Positions 25,344 through 35,799 of a stretch of DNA of 64,000 bases are shown piece after piece. The notes below the pieces were generated by a model. That model ran no database searches. It saw nothing but the letters and a program-made list of their open reading frames with translations, and was not told where the DNA came from. The DNA is from CAWVSB01 sp046710535 (lineage in GTDB: Bacteria; Pseudomonadota; Gammaproteobacteria; Pseudomonadales; CAWVSB01). Position 1 is the stretch's first letter. Every line of letters starts with the position of its first letter. The stretch is taken from positions 69,582-133,581 of the forward strand of contig JBKEHH010000008.1 in assembly GCA_046710535.1 (NCBI GenBank), in the 5' to 3' direction. The position numbers and the translations under genes are program-made.

Positions 25344-26648
25344 TTAACTTCCTACTAGAGCTATCATTACCCCGGCAGCCACTGCCGAGCCTATAACTCC
25401 AGCAACATTTGGGCCCATAGCATGCATCAATAAAAAATTATGGGGGTTAGATTCCAAACCAACTTTATTAGACACTCTTGCCGCCATCGGTACTGCAGAA
25501 ACACCAGCCGACCCAATAAGTGGGTTAATCTTATTTTTACTCACTAAATTAAGCCCCTTCGCCATCAATACGCCGCACGCAGTACCTATCGCAAAAGCCA
25601 CTAAACCGAGGATCAAAATACCTAAGGTATTTAAATCCAAAAACTTGTCGGCACTGAGTTTAGAGCCTACAGAGAGACCTAGAAAGATAGTAGTAACGTT
25701 TATCAATGCATTTTGAGTAGTGTCGCTTAAGCGGTCAACTACCCCACATTCGCGCATAAAATTACCGAAGCAAAACATACCTAGTAGTGGTGCAGCGTCT
25801 GGCAGCACAAGTCCTACCAGAATAAGTAACACTAGCGGAAAGCAAATTTTTTCAATTTTCGAAATAGCCCGTAGTTGCACCATTTCAATTTTACGTTCAG
25901 CTTCAGTCGTCAATGCCCGCATAATCGGTGGCTGAATCATTGGCACTAGGCCCATATAAGAATAGGCAGCTACCGCGATAGCACCGAGTAAATCAGGCGC
26001 TAATACACTGGCGACATAAATAGCGGTCGGCCCGTCAGCACCCCCAATAATGCCGATAGCGGCAGCGTCTTGAATAGTAAAATCCATCCACCCAAGTGAG
26101 GACATACCAACTGCACCAAGCACGGTGGCAAAAATTCCAAATTGTGCAGCAGCACCTAATACTAGCGTTTTTGGGTTAGCAAGTAATGGTCCAAAATCGG
26201 TCATCGCGCCCACCCCCATAAAAATAACTAAGGGTGCTAGCCCAGTAGCAATAGCTACCGAGTAGAAGTTATACAACATACCATTATTAAAACCGCTGTC
26301 GGCGGCCTGTTGCAAAACGGCAAGGTGCTGCGCTGCACTACTGTGCTCAAACGCATATTTTATATCAATCACAGTGGCGTCGCTGGCAATAGCTAATACG
26401 TCGCGAATAGCGGCTAAGACAGCTGGGTCTCCTGACAGAAGCGCATTCTCAAAGGCCGAATAAGCCAAGCCAGCACCAGGAATATTTGCCAATATACCGC
26501 CGAAGCCAATTGGGACTAATAACAGTGGCTCAAAACCGCGCTTGATTGCCAAATAAAGTAACGCTAAACCGATACACACCATAAAGGCTTGCCCAAGCTG
26601 TATCTGATATAAACCGGTGCTTTGCCAAAGGTTTAGTAAATTTTCCAC
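25344..26648 (-). CDS. oadB: Na+-translocating oxaloacetate decarboxylase, beta subunit
   Basis: This is the integral membrane subunit that decarboxylates carboxybiotin and exports Na+. At 434 residues it matches the family. It contains about ten hydrophobic segments, the signature IGIIGGADGPTAIYVAS near residue 200 with the Na+-site Asp, and a C-terminal SAGVSAVPMAARV followed by HAMGPNVAGVIGSAVAAG. It is the last gene of the minus-strand oadG-oadA-oadB operon, 13 bases after oadA. A sodium pump of this type fits a marine organism. Confidence 0.95.
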   Translation of the reverse strand: MENLLNLWQSTGLYQIQLGQAFMVCIGLALLYLAIKRGFEPLLLVPIGFGGILANIPGAGLAYSAFENALLSGDPAVLAAIRDVLAIASDATVIDIKYAFEHSSAAQHLAVLQQAADSGFNNGMLYNFYSVAIATGLAPLVIFMGVGAMTDFGPLLANPKTLVLGAAAQFGIFATVLGAVGMSSLGWMDFTIQDAAAIGIIGGADGPTAIYVASVLAPDLLGAIAVAAYSYMGLVPMIQPPIMRALTTEAERKIEMVQLRAISKIEKICFPLVLLILVGLVLPDAAPLLGMFCFGNFMRECGVVDRLSDTTQNALINVTTIFLGLSVGSKLSADKFLDLNTLGILILGLVAFAIGTACGVLMAKGLNLVSKNKINPLIGSAGVSAVPMAARVSNKVGLESNPHNFLLMHAMGPNVAGVIGSAVAAGVMIALVGS

Positions 26649-26661
26649 CTAAAGCTCCTGC

Positions 26662-28446
26662 CTATGCCAATACATACAACGTATCGCCTACGGCAACCGA
26701 ATCACCTTCACTAATCGATATTATTGTAATAGTGCCAGCTTGAGGTGCTCTAATTTCAGTTTCCATTTTCATCGCTTCTAAGATTAAAATCACATCACCT
26801 TGTTGGACATGTTCGCCAACATTAACATTCACTTTAAAGATATTCCCTGCCAGCGGCGCGCTTATCACCTCACCTTGGCTCGCGGGCGGCGCGGTATTAG
26901 CTGGTGCGCTAGTAATCGGCGCAATGTTGGATACATCACCCCCCGTTTGCACCTCAACCACATAAGACTGCCCGTTTACAGATACGGTATAAACACCTTT
27001 GTCATCGGCCGATACGCTTTGTTGTTCTGGCTTTTGTACCGCAGGAACGCCGGTAGGCACCGGCTCAAACGCGTCACTATTGCCACGATTCTCCAAAAAC
27101 TTAAGCCCTATTTGTGGAAACAAGGCATAAGTTAATACATCTTCTATTTTATTCTCTGCCAAAGTGATGCCCTTCTCACTAGCACGCAGTGTTAATTCTT
27201 CAGTCAGCTTATCCAGCTCGTCGCTAATGTTATCAGCCGGACGACAAGTGATAGCTTCACCGCCATCTAATACTCGTTGTTGCAGGAGGGCATTAACCGG
27301 CGCCGGTGTTGCTCCGTATTCGCCTTTTAACACGCCCGCTGTTTCTTTCGAAATTGTTTTATAACGCTCACCGGTTAATATGTTCAGTACCGCTTGAGTG
27401 CCAACAATTTGTGAGGTGGGCGTTACCAAGGCAATAAAACCTAAGTCTTCACGCACTTTGGGTATTTCTAGCAATACCTCATCAAGCCTGTCGCCCGCGC
27501 CTTGCTCTTTCAGCTGGCTTTCCATGTTGGTTAACATTCCGCCCGGTACTTGAGCGACTAAAATTCGGCTATCAACACCGCGCAAGGCTCCTTCAAAGGC
27601 TGCATATTTTTTACGAACATCTCTAAAGTACGCAGCGATTTCTTCTAATAAATTGATATCTAAACCAGTATCCCGATCGGTGCCTTGCAACATAGCAACC
27701 ACAGATTCTGTCGGTGAATGCCCGTAAGTCATACTCATTGAAGAAATTGCGCTATCGACACGATCGATACCAGCTTCTGACGCTTTCAAAATAGTAGTAG
27801 TAGACAAGCCTGTAGTTGCATGGCAATGCAAATGCAGTGGAATATCAATAGCCGCTTTTAACTCGGTCACTAAATCAAATGCTGCATAAGGAGTAAGCAA
27901 ACCAGCCATGTCTTTAATACAAACGGAGTGCGCTCCCATATCTTCCAGACGTCTACCCATATCCACCCACATCTCAGTCGTATGAACTGGGCTTACGGTG
28001 TAAGAAATTGTGCCTTGAGCATGCTTATCCTGCTCAATAACTGCCGCTATAGCGGTTTCTAAATTACGCGTATCGTTCATCGCGTCAAATACGCGAAATA
28101 CATCAACCCCATTAACCGCAGCACGTTCGACAAATTTACGCACAACATCATCAGCGTAGTGCCGATAGCCTAAAATATTCTGACCACGAAACAACATTTG
28201 TTGCGGCGTATTCGGCATGGCTCTTTTAAGCTCTCGAATACGATCCCACGGATCTTCACCCAAATAGCGAATACAGGCATCAAAAGTCGCCCCACCCCAT
28301 GTTTCTAGCGACCAAAAACCTACTTGATCTAGTTTAGCGGCTATCGGCAACATGTCGTCTAAACGCAGCCGGGTGGCGAATAAGCTCTGATGCGCATCAC
28401 GCAACACCAATTCGGTAATTGCTAAGGGGGTTTTCTCGGTAGACAT
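26662..28446 (-). CDS. oadA: Oxaloacetate decarboxylase, alpha subunit
   Basis: This subunit carries the carboxyltransferase activity that moves CO2 from oxaloacetate to biotin, giving pyruvate. The 594-residue protein starts with the TIM-barrel motif ELVLRDAHQSLFATRLR. It has the metal-binding LHLHCHATTGLS and a central helical domain, and it ends with a biotinyl domain whose EAMKMETEI carries the biotinylated Lys. A Pro/Ala-rich linker (about residues 505-525) precedes that domain. Pyruvate carboxylase subunit B is the main alternative, but oadG and oadB next to it settle the assignment. Confidence 0.95.
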   Translation of the reverse strand: MSTEKTPLAITELVLRDAHQSLFATRLRLDDMLPIAAKLDQVGFWSLETWGGATFDACIRYLGEDPWDRIRELKRAMPNTPQQMLFRGQNILGYRHYADDVVRKFVERAAVNGVDVFRVFDAMNDTRNLETAIAAVIEQDKHAQGTISYTVSPVHTTEMWVDMGRRLEDMGAHSVCIKDMAGLLTPYAAFDLVTELKAAIDIPLHLHCHATTGLSTTTILKASEAGIDRVDSAISSMSMTYGHSPTESVVAMLQGTDRDTGLDINLLEEIAAYFRDVRKKYAAFEGALRGVDSRILVAQVPGGMLTNMESQLKEQGAGDRLDEVLLEIPKVREDLGFIALVTPTSQIVGTQAVLNILTGERYKTISKETAGVLKGEYGATPAPVNALLQQRVLDGGEAITCRPADNISDELDKLTEELTLRASEKGITLAENKIEDVLTYALFPQIGLKFLENRGNSDAFEPVPTGVPAVQKPEQQSVSADDKGVYTVSVNGQSYVVEVQTGGDVSNIAPITSAPANTAPPASQGEVISAPLAGNIFKVNVNVGEHVQQGDVILILEAMKMETEIRAPQAGTITIISISEGDSVAVGDTLYVLA

Positions 28447-28472
28447 GGTTAATCCTCAGAAAATCTGGATAG

Positions 28473-28727
28473 CTATTTTTTATTTGCTTTATGTTGTTCA
28501 ATTGCTGCCATAATTACAGCAGTTAACTCACCTTGAGCAGGTTTATTTGAGTTTGACACTCTGGCATTGGTTGGCGGCTGGTTAACTAACTGATCCCCGA
28601 CCATAAGCTTTACCAAGGCGGACATAACCAAAATTGCGCCTATCAGTACCATTAAAAACGTAAATACAGTTCCCATGCCAAATAGCATGAGATCAATTCC
28701 TTGCTGCATTAAAGACACTTGTTCCAT
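28473..28727 (-). CDS. oadG: Oxaloacetate decarboxylase, gamma subunit
   Basis: This small subunit of 84 residues holds the alpha subunit to the membrane. One N-terminal TM helix (about 12-38, LMLFGMGTVFTFLMVLIGAILVM in outline) is followed by a short polar tail rich in Asn, Pro and Lys, as usual for OadG. It is the first gene of the operon, 26 bases before oadA. The 251-base gap upstream is shared with the divergent DusC-like gene and probably holds the oad promoter, though no clear hexamers stood out. Confidence 0.9.
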   Translation of the reverse strand: MEQVSLMQQGIDLMLFGMGTVFTFLMVLIGAILVMSALVKLMVGDQLVNQPPTNARVSNSNKPAQGELTAVIMAAIEQHKANKK

Positions 28728-28978
28728 GACTTACTCTTGTCGTTAGTCGATGCTAGGCTAGCACTTGCACGGGATAGGTAAACTCTACCTCCTTACCATT
28801 TTGTAGGCAAACTTTGCTGCTTACGTAGCTTAACTACAACCTAGCAAATTATGCCACTGTAAATAAACTATTTTATTTAACTGCCAAGCAAGTAAAATGC
28901 CTTCTTTTACTTAAACACCTGCTCAACCATAAGCCACCACGAGAGATTGTTATCACCCCACAAATATACATTGCCCCC

Positions 28979-29905
28979 ATGGAAGGCGTTACTGACCATT
29001 TAATGCGCAAGTTACTTTGTCAGCAAGGTGGAGTAAGCCGCTGCGTAACTGAGTTTGTGCGGATAACAAATACCTTGCTACCGCCAAAACTTTATTATCG
29101 CTGCGTGCCCGAACTACTAGCGGGTGCTGTAACTGCCAACAATATCCCGGTGTATGTGCAGCTGTTAGGCAGCGATGCAGCGTGCCTTGCCGACAATGCG
29201 GCCCGCGCTGCTGAGCTGGGTGCGGTTGGAATAGATTTGAATTTTGGCTGCCCTGCGAAAACGGTTAACAGGCACAAAGGTGGTGCAATAATGCTGCAAG
29301 AGCCTGATAACGTAGGCAAGGCAGTAGCAGCCGCTCGTAATGCGGTGCCTAAGCATATTCCTGTGACTGCCAAAATGCGGCTTGGCTATCTAGATAAAAC
29401 GCTATACACCGACAATGCCCAAGCAATTAATGATGCTGGAGCAAATGAGCTGTGCGTACACGCTCGCACCAAAAGCGAAGCATACAAGCCGCCGGCTCAC
29501 TGGGAATATTTAGCTAAGATACGGGAGCAGGTTACTATCCCGGTAATTGCCAATGGCGATATATGGTCGTTAGAAGACTATAAAATATGTCGCGCTATTA
29601 CTGGCTGCGAACATGTGATGATCGGCCGCGGCTTATTGGCTAACCCAAAATTAGCGTTTGAGATAACCCAGTATAACCAGTCCGGTGTATTGCTAGAGAG
29701 TAACTGGCAAGACATTGTGCCACTGCTGTTGGAGTTTCAAACAGATCGCAACGCCCATTATCCTGCCCGTTTTGCCGGCGATCGATTAAAAAAATGGCTG
29801 CATTATTTAAGTATGCAATTTGATGAGGCTGAAGTTTTGTTTAACCGCATCAGAAGGCTACGCGAACCCGACGAATTACAACTTTGCTTAGAGCAAGCAG
29901 CCTAG
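28979..29905 (+). CDS. dusC: tRNA-dihydrouridine(16) synthase DusC-like
   Basis: This FMN enzyme reduces a uridine of tRNA to dihydrouridine; the DusC branch acts on U16. The 308-residue reading has PMEGVTDHLMRKLL equivalents at its start, GIDLNFGCPAKTVNRHKGGA with the catalytic Cys, and the FMN/phosphate motifs VTAKMRLGY, LCVHARTK and VIANGDIW. DYKICRAITGCEHVMIGRGLL is also typical. The start is odd. The family's first beta strand (here IYIAP, directly 5' of the ATG) is encoded upstream of the first ATG, and no ATG, GTG or TTG exists in frame further up; ATT at 28946 or CTG at 28919 are the only alternatives. Confidence 0.9.
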   Translation: MEGVTDHLMRKLLCQQGGVSRCVTEFVRITNTLLPPKLYYRCVPELLAGAVTANNIPVYVQLLGSDAACLADNAARAAELGAVGIDLNFGCPAKTVNRHKGGAIMLQEPDNVGKAVAAARNAVPKHIPVTAKMRLGYLDKTLYTDNAQAINDAGANELCVHARTKSEAYKPPAHWEYLAKIREQVTIPVIANGDIWSLEDYKICRAITGCEHVMIGRGLLANPKLAFEITQYNQSGVLLESNWQDIVPLLLEFQTDRNAHYPARFAGDRLKKWLHYLSMQFDEAEVLFNRIRRLREPDELQLCLEQAA

Positions 29906-29915
29906 CAATGGCCTG

Positions 29916-31490
29916 TTAAACCGCCCTATCGCTATCTTTCCAGTATTGCGCCCGCAATACTTTTTTATCTGGCTTGCCCACATTAGTTAATGGAATCACC
30001 GCGACAAAATCAATCGATTTTGGGACCTGTATTGAACCTTTAGCGTCTTTTACCAGCGCCATCAGTTCGGCCGCTAACTCATCGTCACCTTCAATATCAG
30101 GTCTCAATACCACCACTGCTTTGACTTCTTCACCCCATTTTTCACTGGGCACACCAATAACACAATTTTGTCCCACGCTTGGATGTTCGCTGATCACATC
30201 TTCAACTTCACGCGGAAATACATTAAAACCTCCAGTCACAATCATGTCTTTGGTACGGTCAATAATGTATAAAAATCCTTCTTCATCAAACCGACCAACA
30301 TCGCCGGTATGTAACCAATCGCCGGCCATTGCCTGGGCGGTTTGTTCGGGCAAATCCAAATATTCTTTCATCACTAGCGGGCCGCGGACACAAATTTCTC
30401 CCGGCTCTCCGTTGGCAACTTCTTTGTTATTTTCATCTAACAACTTTAAATGCACCCAAGGCGCCGGCTTACCACAAGAACTTAAGCGCCCTGGTTTACT
30501 AAGATCATGCTCCTCTCTTGTCATGTTAACCAAAACCATTGGCGCTTCTGACTGACCGAAAAACTGATAAAAAATCTTGCCCCACTTTTCTATACCTTCA
30601 CGCAAGCGCGCAGGGCTCATGGGTGATGCGCCATAGAAGATAGTCTCCATGCTCGACATATCAGCGGTGGCAGAACGCGGATGATCCAACATAAAGTACA
30701 ACATCACTGGCACTAACATTGTTGCGGTAATTTTGTGTTCTTCAATCATGTCGTAAAGTTTGTCTATATCAAAACCTTGCGCTACGTAGAAACAACCACC
30801 GCGCTGCAAAGTCGGCACGAAAAAAGCAGCGCCAGCATGTGACAAGGGAGTTGCAATCAACATGCGTAGTTCGTCAGGAAACTCCCACTCGGCTATTTGC
30901 ACCATCGTCATGTAGGTAGCAGCGCGGTAAGTTTGCAATACACCTTTAGGTTTCCCCGTCGTGCCACCGGTATAGACAATACTGCCAATATCTTCAGGAT
31001 GTATCTCGGGCCCAACTAACGCTTGCGGGGTAAATGTATCTGCCAGTACGCCATAGTTTTCTCCCGCTTGCCCATCGCCAAATGCTAACAGGTGTTTCAA
31101 ACTAGGCACCAGTTGTTTCAATTGTGCCGCCCGCTCTTCAAACATCGAAGCGTCATAAACCAACACTTCAACTTTGGCATCATTTAATACATAGGCATGA
31201 TCATCCAAACTACCCATTGGATGCAGCGCCATGCCGCAGCAACCAGCTATTTGCATACCGGCCATGTTGTACAAAACTTCTGGTCGATTACCCGAAATTA
31301 CTGCCGTGCGAGTACCAACGCCGACACCTTTGCTCTGCAATGCCTGAACATACTGGCTAGTGCGCTCGCGTACCTCTTTATAAGTTGCAGTTGTATCACC
31401 TAGATGCAAGCAAGGCTTGTCATCATTCTGGTTGAGACCGCTTATCATCAGATGCGGCAGTAGCGGTTGCTCGCTAATTTGATTAGTCAT
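29916..31490 (-). CDS. AMP-forming acyl-CoA synthetase
   Basis: This class I adenylate-forming ligase activates a carboxylic acid to acyl-CoA through an acyl-AMP. The 524-residue protein carries the P-loop IVYTGGTTGKPKGV, FFGQSEAP, WLHTGDVGRFDEEGFLYIIDRTKDMI and the C-terminal VPKSIDFVAVIPLTNVGKPDKK with the catalytic Lys. The substrate cannot be read; similar enzymes activate fatty acids, steroid acids or aromatic acids. It is convergent with the DusC-like gene and stands alone, but its role fits the acyl-CoA dehydrogenases, hydratases and thioesterase elsewhere in the window. Confidence 0.9.
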   Translation of the reverse strand: MTNQISEQPLLPHLMISGLNQNDDKPCLHLGDTTATYKEVRERTSQYVQALQSKGVGVGTRTAVISGNRPEVLYNMAGMQIAGCCGMALHPMGSLDDHAYVLNDAKVEVLVYDASMFEERAAQLKQLVPSLKHLLAFGDGQAGENYGVLADTFTPQALVGPEIHPEDIGSIVYTGGTTGKPKGVLQTYRAATYMTMVQIAEWEFPDELRMLIATPLSHAGAAFFVPTLQRGGCFYVAQGFDIDKLYDMIEEHKITATMLVPVMLYFMLDHPRSATADMSSMETIFYGASPMSPARLREGIEKWGKIFYQFFGQSEAPMVLVNMTREEHDLSKPGRLSSCGKPAPWVHLKLLDENNKEVANGEPGEICVRGPLVMKEYLDLPEQTAQAMAGDWLHTGDVGRFDEEGFLYIIDRTKDMIVTGGFNVFPREVEDVISEHPSVGQNCVIGVPSEKWGEEVKAVVVLRPDIEGDDELAAELMALVKDAKGSIQVPKSIDFVAVIPLTNVGKPDKKVLRAQYWKDSDRAV

Positions 31491-31571
31491 AGAAGAACCC
31501 TAGCAATTAAATTTCGTTGCTAGGTATTCTAGGTAGGTTGATAGGTAAATACAGTTAACTATTGGCAGGAA

Positions 31572-32612
31572 TTAAAAGTCATAAAACCATTGCTGTATCT
31601 GCACAGCATTTTTGGTTTTGGTCAATGCCAACATCAATAATATCCTTGCTTTTTGTGGGCTTAAATCATCAGCAACAACAAAATCTAATTTATCGTCATT
31701 AACTTCACTATTTCTAAGTACGTGGCCAGAACCGACTCTGCTGCTGCGCACAACTACAACACCTTTACTGCGTGCAGCTTTTAGGGCCTCTTCAACCTCA
31801 GGATAAAAGTTTCCATTACCCACACCAGCATTAATAATCCCCTTCGCACCAGCCTCCACCAGTGCATTAACTGGCACAGGTGATGCATTGGCATAGCCGT
31901 AGACAATATCTACTTGCGGCAACACCTTGAGACCACTCACATCAAATATTGAATTAGCTGTCATCGGGGCCTGGTAAAAATTAACGTCACCCAGCTCTAC
32001 GTTACCCAGGGGGCCACTATTACGAGCAACAAAAGTACTCACCTGAGTAGTATTGGCTTTCGTCACGTCCTTGGCACTTAAAATAGCATCATTCATGACC
32101 ACCATTACGCCATGATTTTTAGATTTAGCACTGGCGGCTACAGCTACTGCATTATACAAATTACGCGCACCATCAGGGCTCAAACTACTTGAAGGCCGCA
32201 TTGACCCCACCAACACAATAGGTTTAGCGCTACTAACAACCAAGCTTAAAAAGTATGCGGTCTCCTCCATGGTATCGGTGCCATGGATTATTACTATTGC
32301 GTCTACCTCTGTAGCAGCAAGATAATAATCAACTCTGGCTGCTAATTTCAGCCAAACCTCATTATTCATCGCCTGACTGCCTATTTGTGCAACTTGTTCA
32401 CCATTAATCTCTGCCAATGCGTGTATTTCTGGCACACTATTGAGCACATCATCAATAGGTAATTTAGCAGCTTGATAGGCACTGTTAGTAGCGCTATCGC
32501 CAGCTCCTGCAATGGTGCCACCCGTTGCTAAAATCACTACCCTTGGCAATTCTTCCGCCATAAGAGGCGATGACAACGACAACATCGCTATTAATGCAAT
32601 AAAGACTTTCAT
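31572..32612 (-). CDS. ansB: Periplasmic (type II) L-asparaginase
   Basis: This enzyme hydrolyses asparagine to aspartate and ammonia. The 346-residue precursor has a signal peptide (MKVFIALIAMLSLSSPLMA, cleavage before EELPR). It also has both active-site motifs, VVILATGGTIAGAG with the nucleophilic Thr and IIHGTDTMEETAYFLS with the second Thr and Asp. VLVGSMRPSSSLSPDGARNLY is typical of type II enzymes. A glutaminase-asparaginase specificity is possible. The gene is monocistronic by its spacing. Confidence 0.93.
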   Translation of the reverse strand: MKVFIALIAMLSLSSPLMAEELPRVVILATGGTIAGAGDSATNSAYQAAKLPIDDVLNSVPEIHALAEINGEQVAQIGSQAMNNEVWLKLAARVDYYLAATEVDAIVIIHGTDTMEETAYFLSLVVSSAKPIVLVGSMRPSSSLSPDGARNLYNAVAVAASAKSKNHGVMVVMNDAILSAKDVTKANTTQVSTFVARNSGPLGNVELGDVNFYQAPMTANSIFDVSGLKVLPQVDIVYGYANASPVPVNALVEAGAKGIINAGVGNGNFYPEVEEALKAARSKGVVVVRSSRVGSGHVLRNSEVNDDKLDFVVADDLSPQKARILLMLALTKTKNAVQIQQWFYDF

Positions 32613-32797
32613 TTGTCTCCTCTTAATAATTACTTAAATTTGGCTCAGCATGCCATTAATAATGATTATTTTCTAAACTATTTGCGTATTGGCATAGGCC
32701 TGCTTTAATGGGTGATAATTCTATTAGTTACCCGCATATACCTTTGATCAAAATACTTACATCTCATTGCCTAACTTTTCCTACAACAGTAAAAACA

Positions 32798-35706
32798 ATG
32801 TTGCATACAGTCTTGCTATCGAGTTTAGCAGCACAGTTGTTTGTATTTAATGTCTTTGCATTAGAGTCATCGCTCACTCCGTCACAGTATCATCATCAAC
32901 AATGGAATAATGAAAACGGCCTACCTCAAAATACGATAAATTCAATAGCGCAAACAACTGATGGATATTTATGGTTAGGGACACTAGAGGGATTAGTGCG
33001 CTTTGATGGGATAAAATTCGCTAACTTTAATTCGCGTAATACGCCGGCGTTAGATCACAATATGATCATTGCTACCCATACCGACAAGAATGGAGTGCTA
33101 TGGGTTGTTAACTCTAAAGGCAGTATTATTAAAGTGGTTAACGATCAATTCCAACGCCTTCCTTCAATTAACAGCTTACCAACTACCCTAGTTAACGCCA
33201 TCTACGCCAGTGGTGAAGGCATGCTATGGATAGGCACTAATGGGGATGGCTTAGTTAAATATCAAAATGCGCAGTTCACCAGCCCTGAATACTTAAAAGT
33301 CTTAGGCAACCATATTAGGAAGATAATTGAAAATGAAGATGGGCTTTGGGTGGCAAGTGACAAAGGGCTATTTCTCATAACCGATGATGACCAAGTAATT
33401 CCCATTAGCGATAAGACCGGTCTCAATAGCAATATAAAGGCTTTGTATTCAACTAAAGACAAACTAGTCCTAGTGGGAACCGATAAAGGCTTAGTTTACG
33501 TAAAAGATAACGATCTACTGTCGCTAAGTCATATGGGCGGGGTCAAAAATAATAGCGTCGAAGCGATTCTAGAGGACTCGGATGAAAACATTTGGATTGC
33601 AACTGACGGACAAGGTCTAGTTAGAGTACAAGACATACTTAGTCTTTCACCAAAAACCAAAACACTATTCAGTAATCAGTCTATCTATTCGTTATTCGAA
33701 GACCGTGAAAATATATTATGGATCGGCTCGCATTTAGACGGACTGCATAAACTCAAAGATCCTCGAGTTGTAACTTATTCGACCGCTGAAGGGCTTAGCC
33801 ATCGGTCAGTAAGATCTGTTATCCACAGTAGTCGCGGTTCTATTTTAATAGGCACTGCAGGCGGTGGCGTTAACGAATACCAGGATGGCAATATCACCCC
33901 CTATTCTTCGCTGCCGCAACTGTCTCATCTAAAAGTCTACACAATGATAGAAAACCCTGATGGAGCACTATAGATAGGCTCGGATGAAGGAATTTTTAAA
34001 GCGTATGAAAACTCCTTTGATCACTACACTGTCGAAAATGGCCTTGCTAACAATATTGTATTAGCCCTTCATCAAGCGCCTAATGGTGATTTATGGGTAG
34101 GAACTTACTCTGGTGGCTTGAATATTTTTAATCACAATGGGTTTAAAAATGTACCGTCTGTTCCAGCACCTAATGAAACCAGCATTAATGTTATTTATGA
34201 AGATAGTCGCGGTGATATTTGGATAGGAACCAGAGGCAAAGGCTTAGTTAAGTATTCCAACAACCAGTTTAAAACCTATACTACTGCTGAAGGCTTATCA
34301 GACAACATGATATTTGCCATCCATGAAGACCGTGGCGGCTATCTATGGATAGGGACTTATGGGGGCGGGTTAAACCGTTTAAAAGACGAAGTCTTCACCG
34401 CAGTTACCGAAGATCATGGGTTATACGACAATGTCATACATAAAATCATTGAAGATAATACTGGCCGCTTTTGGATGAGTAGTAACAAAGGCATTTTCAA
34501 TGTCAGTAAAGACGAGTTAAACGCGACTATCAATGGTGTGAAAAAAACCATTAGTCCAATTGTCTACAGCACCAAAGATGGGATGAGGAACTCAGAATGT
34601 AACGGTGGCAACAATGCCGGGTTGTTAACTAACCAAAATGAAATATGGTTTCCTACGATAGATGGCATAGTAAGGGTCAGTAAGCTAGATTATGAGGAGA
34701 GATATTTTTCAACACCAGCCCTTATCAATGAAGTTATAGCTAATAACAACATCATCAATAAAAGCGAATTACCTAATCTTGGATCTGATATTAATAGCTT
34801 ATCAATTAGTTATGCAGCCCCCAGTCTCTATGACCCCAAAGTCTTAGATTCAAATACAAGTTATCCGGTATTGATGATGACTGGGTATATTCAGCAAATG
34901 AACGAGTAGCTTATTACCAAAATATTCCAGCAGGCCAGTACTCCTTTAATGTCTTAGTAAAAAGCTTAAATAAAGATTGGTCGCTAAACAAGACCTCACT
35001 AAAATTTACTATTAGCCCCCAATACTATGAAACTGTCTGGTTTAAGCTGCTACTAGGATTTTTTACTATTGCGATAATTTATTTGGCTCATCGCGTCAAA
35101 GTGCTTCATCTGCAACGTAATAACCGAGAACTAGAGAATGCAATTCAGCAGCGCACTGTAGAGCTAAAAAAAGCAAATACTTTATTGAATCAGCTAGCAC
35201 GAGAAGACAGCTTAACAGGAGTAATGAATCGTCGAGCGTTTACCGAAATATTGGAACGAGAATGCAGCCATGCAGAGCAAACATTATCAGACCTTTGCTT
35301 GTTATTTGTCGACATTGACTACTTCAAGCAATATAACGACGTATTTGGACACCAGGCTGGCGACAGCTGCATAAAAAATATAGCAACGGTGATATCCCAA
35401 TCTTGCAAACAACCAGGTCAAGTCGTTGCTCGCTATGGCGGCGATGAGTTTGCGGTTATTTTACCCGCGCTAGATAAAGATGATGCGTTGGCTCATGCCG
35501 ATGGAATATGCTGTGAAATAGCAAATCAAGCAATTAGTCATCCTGATTCAAAAGTGTCAGGCATAGTCACTGTTACTATCGGTGTTGGTAGTATTAGTGA
35601 ACTGAAAAGCTATGCGGCAGATGAGTTGATCTCCTCTGCTGATCAAGGTTTATACCATGCCAAAAAGACTGGTAAAAACAGAGCAGCATCTAGCAAGAAC
35701 AGTTAA
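32798..35706 (+). pseudogene. Diguanylate cyclase with two-component-regulator propeller, broken by a stop and a frameshift
   Basis: The intact parent would be a membrane sensor of about 970 residues. After a signal segment (MLHTVLLSSLAAQLFVFNVFA) come many Reg_prop blades such as DGYLWLGTLEGLVRFDG. A Y_Y_Y-type domain follows (YKLSGIDDDW, then AGQYSFNVLVKSLN). The protein ends with a TM helix, a coiled coil and a GGDEF domain (YGGDEFAVILP, active-site type). Two lesions interrupt it. TAG at 33971-33973 stands where blade repeats have Trp (NPDGAL-stop-IGSDEG). A one-base loss near 34850-34851 (GATTCAAA for an expected GATTTCAAA) shifts the frame, and the GGDEF part is read from the new frame to 35706. 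An in-frame ATG at 32708 would add 30 residues before the signal segment. Fragments could still be made, but c-di-GMP signalling by the whole protein is lost. Confidence 0.85.
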
Positions 35707-35799
35707 TGTCGCGAGTATTAGTCGACGTAACTGCTGCAATCTATAGGTTTTTCCACTATATTCATCTCACCTTTAAAATAGTAAAAACTGAATACATCC

